Source: JAKZVK01 sp965261065 (GTDB taxonomy: Bacteria; Acidobacteriota; Terriglobia; Bryobacterales; UBA6623). From it: DNA of 64,000 nt. This document shows, piece by piece, positions 42,843-50,902 of this stretch (positions within the stretch are counted from its first letter, which is position 1; each line of letters starts with the position of its first letter). A program made the translations under genes and the position numbers. Below the pieces are notes generated by a model. The model did not search any database. It was not told the DNA's origin and worked only from the letters and a program-made list of their open reading frames with translations. Where the stretch lies: contig OZ253444.1 of assembly GCA_965261065.1 (NCBI GenBank), positions 7,316,001 through 7,380,000 of the forward strand, written 5' to 3'.

Positions 42843-45431
42843 CTACGGCTCCCAGTAGTAGAGGCCGTTGAAGACCATCTTGAACGTGGCGTTGGATTGC
42901 GCGCGGTACTGTGGGCGAATCCCGAAGAGTATCAAGTGGCCGCGTCCCATCGAAACATCGAGCACGGCCGCGCGGTTGGAGAGGTGCTGTTCCCCCAGCA
43001 GCCAGCCCGAGGCCAACGGGTTTTGCCGCGGATAGCGAAGTACTTCCGTCGCCGCCGCCTCGGCGGCCCCGACCGAAGCCTCGAACGCCGGGCCGGACTC
43101 GAACCAAACCGTCTCGCGCGGCCGCAGCCCGAAACACAACGGGTGCGACGTGTTGGCTTGCACGGTGAGCAACGATCCGGGCGAATAGAATTGGCTGTTG
43201 CTGAGGCCCACCAGCACGTTCCGCGCCGGCGCTTTGAGGCGCTCCAGGGCGTACTGTGAGGCTCGGTTAAAGGCCAGAACGGCCCCACCCGCGAGGATGA
43301 ACTCGCGCAGCGCTTCGGCCCCTTCGTCCTCAATGCCGCCGGCAAACTCCGGCGGCGCTTGAACGCCTTCATAGAGCGCTCCCGCCAGATAGCCCGCGTG
43401 CAGCGTGCGCGGCGCGGCATCGGGCAGCAGGATCACGTCGAAGTCGCGCCGCAGCCCACCCTGCCGCAAGCGCTCGTTGCCAACCGACTCGTAGGGAAAC
43501 TCGTAGTGTTCGAGCACCCAGCGCGTCCAACCCTCGTCCATGATCGGCACGTGCCCGCGGTAGAGACCGACCCGCGGCGTGCGCAGCCGCCGGCGCGAGC
43601 CCGGCGGATCGGAGCGGGCGTTGGCGGAAGCGGGGTCTGCCAAGCCGGCGGACGCTTCGGTAAACACCAGTCCGAACTCCCTTGCAAGCGTCTCGACGAG
43701 AGAGCGCCCAGAACCACCTTGGCCCGGGCCACCTGGCTCGACGTGAACGTAGAACGCGCCGTCCTCGCCGCGATCGACTGGCACGCCGTCGTTGAGCAGA
43801 CGATTCACCGCCGTCCAGGCACGGGTAGCGTTGGGCGACAGCCGCAACAGCGGCGCGCCGGCCACCGAGCCCGGTTGGGGATCAAGGGACGTGAGCGTTT
43901 TAAGCGCGGCTTCGAACGGCTCGTTGATCGGAACGACCTCGACGCCCATCAACAAGGGCAAGTTGTGAGCGGTTACGTCGTAGGGGCGCTGGGGAGGCCC
44001 GCCCGGATACTGGCGCAAGTCCGGGTAGTTCTGCTTCTCGAGTAACGTCTTAGCGAAAGCGCCGTAGGGCTGCGCCAGGCGGATGACGTAGTCACCGGCC
44101 TGGAACACGCGCCCACCGGCGCGGAAGCCGTCCGTGGCGCGTTCGATCTCCACCGCCCCGAACGCCAGTGTGCGAAGCAAGCGCATCATGGCGCTCGGGT
44201 CATGTTGTTGGCGCGGGATGACGTACGCTAAGTCCTTGTGGCGCTTGATGACGCGCTGGCCGATGCGGTAGAAATTGCGCAGCAGATCTTCGCGTTGCAG
44301 CGCGGCGTTGTAGAGGCACGACTCGAAGGTGATGAGCTGGTAGTCGATGATGTCGCGCAGCGTCCAGCGCCCGCCCGCCCAGGGCTCGAGGAAGTTCCAA
44401 CTGGCTTGCTGGGCGTTGTACCCGCGGCCGTTGGATTTGAGCGACGAGAACGGCACGTTGACCGGCGAAGCGTAGCGCACGCTCGCGGCTTCACTGAGCA
44501 GGCGCAAGCCTCCGTGATAGCTCGGGTAGTGGCGCGCGGGCGTGAAGTAGTCGTAGATGCCGTTGATCAGCACGCCCTTCTTGCCCGCCGTGGTCAGGTC
44601 GACGGCCATGGCGGTGCCCATTTTGTTGACCTGCTGCACGATCAGCGGATCGATGTTCGGGTCCACTGGGTCGGTCCAAGGCGGCACGAACATACGCGCG
44701 CCGGTTCCGCCCATCTGATGCACGTCGTAGGTGATCTGGGGCCACCAAACGTTGTGCACCTTCTCAACCGTGAGGCGGGTCTCGGCTTGGGAGAAGGAGT
44801 ACCAGTCGCGGTTGTTATCGTGGCCGACGTATTTGTGATACAGCTCGGTCATCGGCGCGCCCTCGTAGGGGGTGTCGAGATAGCGCTTGTACCAACGGGC
44901 CACCTTGTCAACGCCGTCGGGGTTGAGAGACGGGATGAGCAGGAAGATCGTGTCCCGCAGGATTGCTTGGTGGCGGGGCGTCACTTCGGTGAGCAACTTG
45001 TGGACGAACTCGACGGCGGCGAGGGTCGATGCGACTTCGGTGGAATGGATAGAGCAGGTGATCAGAACGACTGCCTTGCCATCGGCGATCAATGCTTCGG
45101 CCTCGTCGGGGGTGGTTTGGCGGGGATCGGCCAAGCTCGATTGAATCCGGCGGTACCGGCTCAGGTTCTTGAGTGTTTCCGGTGCAGCGATGGTCACCAT
45201 CACGAACGGACGGCCCTCGGTGGACTTACCAAGCTCGCTGAAGTCGACGTGGCCGGAAGCGTCGGCTACGCGGCGGAAGTAGCGAACGACATCGTCCCAC
45301 TCGATGAGGCGCTTGTCGGCGCCCATTTCGTGGCCGAAGTGGGATTCCGGCGAGGGAATCGCGCCGGAAGCGCCGGCGGCGCCGGCCAGGGAGAGCAGCA
45401 GGGTGAGGGAACGCAGCAGCCCGGCCGACAT
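42843..45431 (-). CDS. Secreted M14-family zinc carboxypeptidase-like protein
   Basis: 862 aa. Signal peptide (SLTLLLSLAGAAGASGA). The M14 catalytic domain spans about 40-390: CSIHSTEVAS supplies the zinc His and Glu, IPSLNPDGVDKVARWY, NNRDWYSF (substrate-binding Asn-Arg) and ITYDVHQMGGTGARMF (third zinc ligand His). The C-terminal half (about 500-862) has no catalytic motif I recognise and ends in a glutamine-amidotransferase-like alpha/beta segment (DFDVILLPD, ILAGGAVLAFN). This long M14 form is frequent in Acidobacteriota. It probably degrades extracellular peptides. It is alone in its unit. Confidence 0.86.
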   Translation of the reverse strand: MSAGLLRSLTLLLSLAGAAGASGAIPSPESHFGHEMGADKRLIEWDDVVRYFRRVADASGHVDFSELGKSTEGRPFVMVTIAAPETLKNLSRYRRIQSSLADPRQTTPDEAEALIADGKAVVLITCSIHSTEVASTLAAVEFVHKLLTEVTPRHQAILRDTIFLLIPSLNPDGVDKVARWYKRYLDTPYEGAPMTELYHKYVGHDNNRDWYSFSQAETRLTVEKVHNVWWPQITYDVHQMGGTGARMFVPPWTDPVDPNIDPLIVQQVNKMGTAMAVDLTTAGKKGVLINGIYDYFTPARHYPSYHGGLRLLSEAASVRYASPVNVPFSSLKSNGRGYNAQQASWNFLEPWAGGRWTLRDIIDYQLITFESCLYNAALQREDLLRNFYRIGQRVIKRHKDLAYVIPRQQHDPSAMMRLLRTLAFGAVEIERATDGFRAGGRVFQAGDYVIRLAQPYGAFAKTLLEKQNYPDLRQYPGGPPQRPYDVTAHNLPLLMGVEVVPINEPFEAALKTLTSLDPQPGSVAGAPLLRLSPNATRAWTAVNRLLNDGVPVDRGEDGAFYVHVEPGGPGQGGSGRSLVETLAREFGLVFTEASAGLADPASANARSDPPGSRRRLRTPRVGLYRGHVPIMDEGWTRWVLEHYEFPYESVGNERLRQGGLRRDFDVILLPDAAPRTLHAGYLAGALYEGVQAPPEFAGGIEDEGAEALREFILAGGAVLAFNRASQYALERLKAPARNVLVGLSNSQFYSPGSLLTVQANTSHPLCFGLRPRETVWFESGPAFEASVGAAEAAATEVLRYPRQNPLASGWLLGEQHLSNRAAVLDVSMGRGHLILFGIRPQYRAQSNATFKMVFNGLYYWEP

Positions 45432-45511
45432 TACTCCCTACTATAGCCAAGCGGTGGGCGAGGGCCGGTCGTCGGTACCTTCGAACCAGATGGGGATGCG
45501 ATTCGCGGTGC

Positions 45512-45531
45512 GGGCGCGACATGCCGTGCCC
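45512..45531. repeat. REP-like palindrome, copy 5
   Basis: GGGCGCGACATGCCGTGCCC, an imperfect version of the 20-bp palindrome at 1019 and 42801, followed by CTACA. Confidence 0.78.
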
Positions 45532-45600
45532 CTACACGTTTCGGCCGAGCCGACCAAAGAAAGGCGCCCAGCCAAAAGAGACCCGGCCAAAAGAGTCGCG

Positions 45601-45629
45601 GTGGGGCGGCACGGCGGTCCGCCCCTACA
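45601..45629. repeat. REP-like palindrome, copy 6
   Basis: GGGGCGGCACGGCGGTCCGC core closing to GCCCC and ending CCCCTACA. It is closest to the copy at 6163. Confidence 0.75.
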
Positions 45630-45759
45630 GTGCACGGCCCGAGCTGCCGAGACGCCCTGCGGTGTGGCAACCGTCGCGGGGCTGATATCATGGAAGAATT
45701 GTCGCTAGGCGAGCAGCTAGGCAAGGAGTATCGCGCGGTCTGAGTAGCGAGGTCTCTTT

Positions 45760-48234
45760 ATGTTCGAACGGTATACCGAGAAAGCTCGACGGGTGATCTT
45801 CTTCGCCCGCTATGAGGCGAGCCAATTCGGCAGTCCTTACATCGAGACAGAGCACCTGCTGCTGGGGCTCATCCGGGAAGACAAGGCGCTGGCCAACCGC
45901 TTCCTGCGGTCCCACGCGGCGGTGGAGTCGATTCGCAAGCAGATCGAGGCGCATACCACGATCCGCGAGAAGGTCTCGACCTCGGTCGACCTGCCTCTGA
46001 GCCACGAGTGCAAGCGGGTGTTGGCCTACGCGGCCGAGGAAGCCGAGCGGCTCTCGCACAAGCACATCGGTACCGAGCACCTGTTGTTGGGGTTGCTGCG
46101 CGAGGAGAAGTGCTTTGCGGCCGAGATCCTTCACGAGCGCGGCCTGCGGCTGGCGACGATCCGCGAAGAATTGGCGCGCTCGCAGTCGGAGAAACTGCTG
46201 TCGAGCCGTCCGAAGGAAAGCTCGCTGCTGGCCGAGTTCAGCCGCGACCTCACGCAGTCGGCCATCGACAACCTGCTCGACCCGCTGATCGGGCGCGAGA
46301 ACGAGCTGGAACGGGTGACGCAGATCCTGTGCCGGCGTACCAAGAATAATCCGGTGCTGATCGGCGAGCCGGGTGTCGGCAAGACGGCCATCGTCGAAGG
46401 CATGGCGCAGCGCATCGCCGACGGCGAAGTACCGTCGTTCCTGGCGGACAAGCGCATCCTGGCGCTCGACCTGTCGCTGATCGTGGCCGGCACGAAGTAT
46501 CGCGGGCAGTTCGAAGAGCGGCTCAAGACCATCATGAAGGAGTTGATGGAGAACCAGAACGCCATCATCTTCATCGACGAGCTTCACACGCTGGTCGGAG
46601 CGGGGTCGGCCGAGGGCTCGCTCGATGCGGCGAACATCTTGAAACCGGCTCTCTCCCGTGGCGAGATCCAGTGCATCGGCGCAACCACGCCCGGCGAGTT
46701 CCGCAAGTCGATCGAGAAAGATCGTTCGCTCGAGAGGCGCTTCCAGGCTGTCAAGGTCGCGCCACCGACGGAAGACGAAGCCGTCCAGGTTGTCTTCGGT
46801 ATCAAGGACCGCTACGAGAAGTTCCACGCCGTCGCCTACACCGATGATTCGGTCGAGGCGTCGGTGTATGCCTCAAGCCGCTACATCCCGGACCGCTACC
46901 TGCCCGACAAGGCGATCGACCTGATTGATGAAGCCGGTGCGCGTGTCAAGCTGCGCCAGACGACGATGCCCGAGGAGATCGCCGAGGTCCACAAGCGCAT
47001 CAAGTTCATCGTGCACCGCATGGAGAACGCGATCGCGAACCATGAGTTCGAGAAGGCGCGCTTCTACTCCGACGAGGAACGCAAGGAACGCGAGAACCTG
47101 CGGGCGCTGCGCGAGAAGTACAACCTCGACGAAACCGCCACGGCGACGGTCACCAAGGACGACATCGAGGAAGTGGTCGCCAAGTGGACCGGCGTGCCGA
47201 TGACCTCGATCAAGGAAGAGGAGATGGCCAAGCTCCTGCGGATCGAGGAGGAGCTGCACCGCCGCGTCGTCAGCCAGGACGACGCCATCTCGGCGCTCTC
47301 CCGCGCGATTCGGCGCTCACGCGCCGGGTTGAAATCGGCGAACCGTCCGGCGGGCTCTTTCCTATTCCTGGGGCCGACCGGTGTCGGCAAAACCGAGGTC
47401 GCCCGCGCGCTCGCCGAGTTCCTGTTCGGCAGCGAGAAAACGCTCGTGCGCTTCGACATGTCGGAGTTCATGGAAAAGCACTCCGTCTCGAAGTTGATCG
47501 GCTCGCCGCCGGGGTACGTGGGCTACGAAGAGGGCGGCCAATTGACCGAGCGGGTCAAGCGCGCACCCTATTCGATCATCCTGCTCGACGAGGTGGAGAA
47601 GGCCCACCCGGACCTGTTCAACATCCTGCTGCAGGTCTTCGAGGACGGCCAGTTAACCGACGGACTCGGCAACACAGTCGATTTCAAGAACACGATCATC
47701 ATCATGACCTCGAACATCGGCGCCCGCTATCTGCAAAAGCAGAAGCGCATGGGCTTCGCCGGAGGCTCGGAGTCGGCCGAGGACAAGAAAGCCGAGTCGG
47801 AGGTACTGAACGAGGTCAAGCGCGTTTTCAATCCCGAGTTCCTCAACCGCATCGACGAGACGATCATCTTCCAGTCGCTCAGCGATGAAGACATCCTGCG
47901 GATCATCGAGATGATGGTGGAGCAGATCAACGAGAACCTGGGCCGCAAGGACATCCACATCCGCCTGGCCGACGACGCGGCGCAGTACATCCTCGATAAG
48001 ACTTGCATCGACCGCAACTACGGCGCCCGCCCGTTGCGGCGCGCGCTGCAGAAGTACATCGAGGACCCGCTGTCGGAGACGCTGATTCAGGGGGTTCTCG
48101 AGCGGCCGGCTGACCTCGAAGTCTTCGTCGGCGAGAACGGCATATATTACCGCTACATCGGGAAAGACGGCGAAGAGGCCGAGGGCGAAGGTGGCGTGGC
48201 GGTACGCGAGGCCGAGTTGCTCTACATGTTCTGA
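45760..48234 (+). CDS. clpC: ATP-dependent Clp protease ATP-binding subunit ClpC
   Basis: 824-aa HSP100 unfoldase. It has two N-terminal Clp repeats (1-145, each with TEHLLLGLL), then AAA-1 with Walker A GEPGVGKTA near residue 202 and Walker B IIFIDELHT. A UVR segment follows in the middle domain (about 410-450), then AAA-2 with GPTGVGKTE near 537 and ILLDEVEKAH. The KRMGF loop after about residue 660 matches the ClpP-docking position, so it should feed substrates to ClpP. The UVR segment and length separate ClpC from ClpB. The usual ClpC operon partners mcsA, mcsB and ctsR are not adjacent. Confidence 0.96.
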   Translation: MFERYTEKARRVIFFARYEASQFGSPYIETEHLLLGLIREDKALANRFLRSHAAVESIRKQIEAHTTIREKVSTSVDLPLSHECKRVLAYAAEEAERLSHKHIGTEHLLLGLLREEKCFAAEILHERGLRLATIREELARSQSEKLLSSRPKESSLLAEFSRDLTQSAIDNLLDPLIGRENELERVTQILCRRTKNNPVLIGEPGVGKTAIVEGMAQRIADGEVPSFLADKRILALDLSLIVAGTKYRGQFEERLKTIMKELMENQNAIIFIDELHTLVGAGSAEGSLDAANILKPALSRGEIQCIGATTPGEFRKSIEKDRSLERRFQAVKVAPPTEDEAVQVVFGIKDRYEKFHAVAYTDDSVEASVYASSRYIPDRYLPDKAIDLIDEAGARVKLRQTTMPEEIAEVHKRIKFIVHRMENAIANHEFEKARFYSDEERKERENLRALREKYNLDETATATVTKDDIEEVVAKWTGVPMTSIKEEEMAKLLRIEEELHRRVVSQDDAISALSRAIRRSRAGLKSANRPAGSFLFLGPTGVGKTEVARALAEFLFGSEKTLVRFDMSEFMEKHSVSKLIGSPPGYVGYEEGGQLTERVKRAPYSIILLDEVEKAHPDLFNILLQVFEDGQLTDGLGNTVDFKNTIIIMTSNIGARYLQKQKRMGFAGGSESAEDKKAESEVLNEVKRVFNPEFLNRIDETIIFQSLSDEDILRIIEMMVEQINENLGRKDIHIRLADDAAQYILDKTCIDRNYGARPLRRALQKYIEDPLSETLIQGVLERPADLEVFVGENGIYYRYIGKDGEEAEGEGGVAVREAELLYMF

Positions 48235-48328
48235 GTTGGCGGCACACGATTCAAGGCTCCACGCAAACAAGCAGTAGTGCGCCGAGGGTGCACCCGGGCT
48301 CGATCGCTCCTTCGCCACGAAGAACTTT

Positions 48329-49492
48329 ATGGGAATCTACAGCGAGTACCTGAGCCAACCCTTGGCCGGTAGCTTTGAGCAACTCGCAGCCGAGCGCAAG
48401 CACCAACTTCGCCGAATCTCTGGAATTCGTGGGGGTAGGGATGTTTTGGTCTTTGCCGCCGATCTCAACAAGGAAAATCCTTTAATATCTATAAGTTATG
48501 TTGATATCCTGCCTATCAGTGACCAACTTGCCAACCTGGACGGTACGGCACTTGACCTCATCCTTGAGGCCCCTGGCGGCTCTGGTGAAATAGCCGAAGA
48601 TATAGTTCGTCTGCTCCGCAAGAAGTACAACGACATAGCTGTCATCATCCCAGGATGGGCAAAAAGCGCTGGTACTATCATTGCCATGGCTGCCGATGAG
48701 ATCCTTATGGGCTCTACTTCTGCTCTAGGACCTATTGACGCTCAGCTTTCTTGGCAGGGTAAGCGCTTTTCGGCAGACGCTCTTCTGGAGGGCATGAACA
48801 AGATCAAAGACGAGGTTGCAGAGACCGGTATCCTCAACAAGGCCTACATCCCAATCCTTCAGGGTATATCTCCGGGTGAGCTTCAAAGCGCAGCGAACGC
48901 TCTCAACTTCTCGAAGAGATTGGTCACAGACTGGCTGGCGCTGTACAAGTTCAAGAACTGGACCCAGCACTCCAGCACACGCGAGCCCGTGACCGACGAC
49001 GACAGGAAACGGCGCGCCGAACAGATCGCCGACCAACTTTGCAATCACAGCCACTGGCTCACACACGGCCGCTCGATCAAACTTGAAGATCTCCGTGACA
49101 TGCGCCTCTTGGTCACCGATTATGCCGAGCAGCCTGAACTCGCTGAAGCAATCACCCGGTACTACACGCTCCTCCAGATGACGTTCTCGTCGAATCTCTA
49201 TAAGATCTACGAGACACCGGAATCCCAAGTGCTGAAGTTTCTCACGCCACAGATACCCGCCCCTCAGCAACCGCTACAGTCGGCAAATGTGGTCGCTTTC
49301 AGCCTGCAGTGCGGCAAGTGCAAGACCGAATCCAGAATCCAAGCGAATCTCGGCAGCCCCCAACCGCTTGAGCCGGGTTGCCTGGCTTTTCCAGCAGACA
49401 ACAAATTTCGCTGCCCTAGTTGCGGTACCGAACACGACCTCTCCGACACTAGACGCCAACTCGAAGCACAGGCCAAGAAACGTGTGGTCTAA
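48329..49492 (+). CDS. SDH-type (ClpP-fold) serine protease with C-terminal zinc ribbon
   Basis: 387 aa of the SDH_sah/SppA-like family. The ClpP/crotonase core has LILEAPGGSGEIAEDIVRLL (oxyanion glycines), GWAKSAGTIIAMAADEILMG with likely nucleophile Ser113, and SALGPIDAQL with the Asp of the site. The C-terminal region (about 328-375) has CGKC and CPSC, a zinc ribbon. No clear transmembrane helix. Codon use is unlike its neighbours: the 5' half uses many AT-ending codons (for example near 48480-48530), suggesting horizontal transfer. It is followed 16 nt later by a 63-aa gene, probably co-transcribed. Proteolysis of an unknown partner is the likely role. Confidence 0.8.
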   Translation: MGIYSEYLSQPLAGSFEQLAAERKHQLRRISGIRGGRDVLVFAADLNKENPLISISYVDILPISDQLANLDGTALDLILEAPGGSGEIAEDIVRLLRKKYNDIAVIIPGWAKSAGTIIAMAADEILMGSTSALGPIDAQLSWQGKRFSADALLEGMNKIKDEVAETGILNKAYIPILQGISPGELQSAANALNFSKRLVTDWLALYKFKNWTQHSSTREPVTDDDRKRRAEQIADQLCNHSHWLTHGRSIKLEDLRDMRLLVTDYAEQPELAEAITRYYTLLQMTFSSNLYKIYETPESQVLKFLTPQIPAPQQPLQSANVVAFSLQCGKCKTESRIQANLGSPQPLEPGCLAFPADNKFRCPSCGTEHDLSDTRRQLEAQAKKRVV

Positions 49493-49508
49493 TTGTGGAG
49501 TAAACCTG

Positions 49509-49700
49509 ATGCCCAACAACCACCACAACGACTTCACCATCATCTTTGAGAAGCTGGAGCACACCTCTCCCGAGGAGGCTCGGCTCGGATCATCCACTGG
49601 TCCTGAGGCCACACCGGCAGAAATCGACGAGATCGCGGAGCTGCGCCGTATCGTGCTCGAAACCACCGATCCCGACCCGATCTCCTTCACCAGTACGTAG
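49509..49700 (+). CDS. Small acidic protein, likely partner of the SDH-type protease
   Basis: 63 aa starting at ATG 49509, with GGAG about 10 nt upstream. Sequence is rich in Glu/Asp/Thr/Pro (ATPAEIDEIAELRRIVLETT), with one amphipathic helix. No family recognised. It is 16 nt after the protease stop on the same strand. It may be a substrate, inhibitor or adaptor. Being real is inferred from the start context and spacing. Confidence 0.55.
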   Translation: MPNNHHNDFTIIFEKLEHTSPEEARLGSSTGPEATPAEIDEIAELRRIVLETTDPDPISFTST

Positions 49701-49802
49701 CTCTCGCACACAACGCCGCTGGGTACAGCTTTTCCGCTTCATCGACGTCCGCGTTCAGTGGGACTACTTTGGCGCTACGGGCGATAAAGCAGCCTGATAT
49801 CT

Positions 49803-50729
49803 TTGGAACGAGTGTCGAGACGCAGCCGCCTTCGCGATCTGGCCGAGTTTCTTCTGCTGTGGCCCCTCCTCAAAGCGCTGGAGTGGCTACCGCTGCCCTG
49901 GGCCCGCTTCATGGCCAGCGGCATCGCTAGCGCCGCTTATCACGCAACCCCACGATGGCGGGCCGTGGCCGAGCGCAATCTGCGGATGGCCATGCCCGAG
50001 CTGGACGTGGCGCGGCGCAGTGAGATCATCCGCGGCGTCTACCGGCACATGGCTCGCGTGTTGTTGTCCGTGGCCCGCATGCCGCGTATCCACAAGGGTA
50101 ACGTCGACCAGTGGATGCGCTACGAGGGCTTCGAGAACTACGAACAGGCGGTGCGCAACGGGCGGGGGACGATCTGCCTCACCGCGCATCTCGGCAATTG
50201 GGAACTGAGCGCGTTCACGCACGCGCTGCACGGGCACCTGATGTATGTGATGGTCCGCGAACTCGACAACCGCTATCTCGATCGGCTGCTGAACCGCCAC
50301 CGGGCGCTTACCGGGAACCAGCCCGTGCGCAAGCAGAATGCCAGCCGTGTCGTGTTGCGGGCCATGCGCGACAACGAAGTGGTCGGCATCCTGGCGGACC
50401 AGAACACGGCCGGCGAGGATGGCGTGTTCGTCGATTTCTTCGGCGTGAAGGCCGGCGCGACCGGCGGCTTGGCGAAGATTGCCATGCGGACCGGCGCGAC
50501 GGTCGTTCCCGGGTTCGCCTTCTGGAAAGAGGAGGAGCGATGCCACACGCTGAAGTTCTATCCGCCGGTGGAGATGGTGAGCAGCGGGGACGATGAGAAA
50601 GATTTGGTGACCAACACGCAACGCTGCCAGGCCGTCATCGAGCGGGCGGTTCGTGAGCATCCCGACCAGTGGCTGTGGATCCACCGGCGCTGGAAGACGA
50701 GACCGCCCGGGGAAGAACCGCTGTATTGA
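49803..50729 (+). CDS. LpxL/HtrB-family lysophospholipid/lipid A acyltransferase
   Basis: 308 aa. An N-terminal membrane-associated helix, then the catalytic H-x4-E motif in LTAHLGNWELSAF (about residue 129), VMVRELDN, ILADQNTAGEDGVFVDFFG and the C-terminal HPDQWLWIHRRWKTRP, which is diagnostic. Transfers a secondary acyl chain to lipid A or related lipids at the inner membrane, indicating a Gram-negative envelope. TTG 49803 is the formal start; GTG 49812 is an alternative. Confidence 0.88.
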   Translation: MERVSRRSRLRDLAEFLLLWPLLKALEWLPLPWARFMASGIASAAYHATPRWRAVAERNLRMAMPELDVARRSEIIRGVYRHMARVLLSVARMPRIHKGNVDQWMRYEGFENYEQAVRNGRGTICLTAHLGNWELSAFTHALHGHLMYVMVRELDNRYLDRLLNRHRALTGNQPVRKQNASRVVLRAMRDNEVVGILADQNTAGEDGVFVDFFGVKAGATGGLAKIAMRTGATVVPGFAFWKEEERCHTLKFYPPVEMVSSGDDEKDLVTNTQRCQAVIERAVREHPDQWLWIHRRWKTRPPGEEPLY

Positions 50730-50902
50730 ACAACGGAGAGAGCTGATTTCGAGGTCGGGTGCTCGTCTCGGGTCGACCCGCGAGGCACGCAACCAGCGCT
50801 GAGCGGGTACCGTCTAACCTTGAGAAACTGGCATCCGGCTCGTTCACGGTATACTTAACATGAGCATTTTGTAACCTGCCGAGCGTTCAGAGAGGAATTC
50901 CT

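Larger units (their letters stand above)
45432..45759. other. Divergent gap between the M14 peptidase gene and clpC
   Basis: 328 bp that must hold the promoters of both flanking genes. It carries two REP-like palindromes (45512-45531 and 45601-45629). A weak GAGG lies 7 nt before the clpC ATG. No operator (for example CIRCE or CtsR box) was recognised. Confidence 0.55.

Noticed and set aside
45688..46827. 379-codon minus-strand frame over the start of clpC
   Set aside because: Low-complexity product antisense to the clear ClpC N-domain and AAA-1; a shadow.
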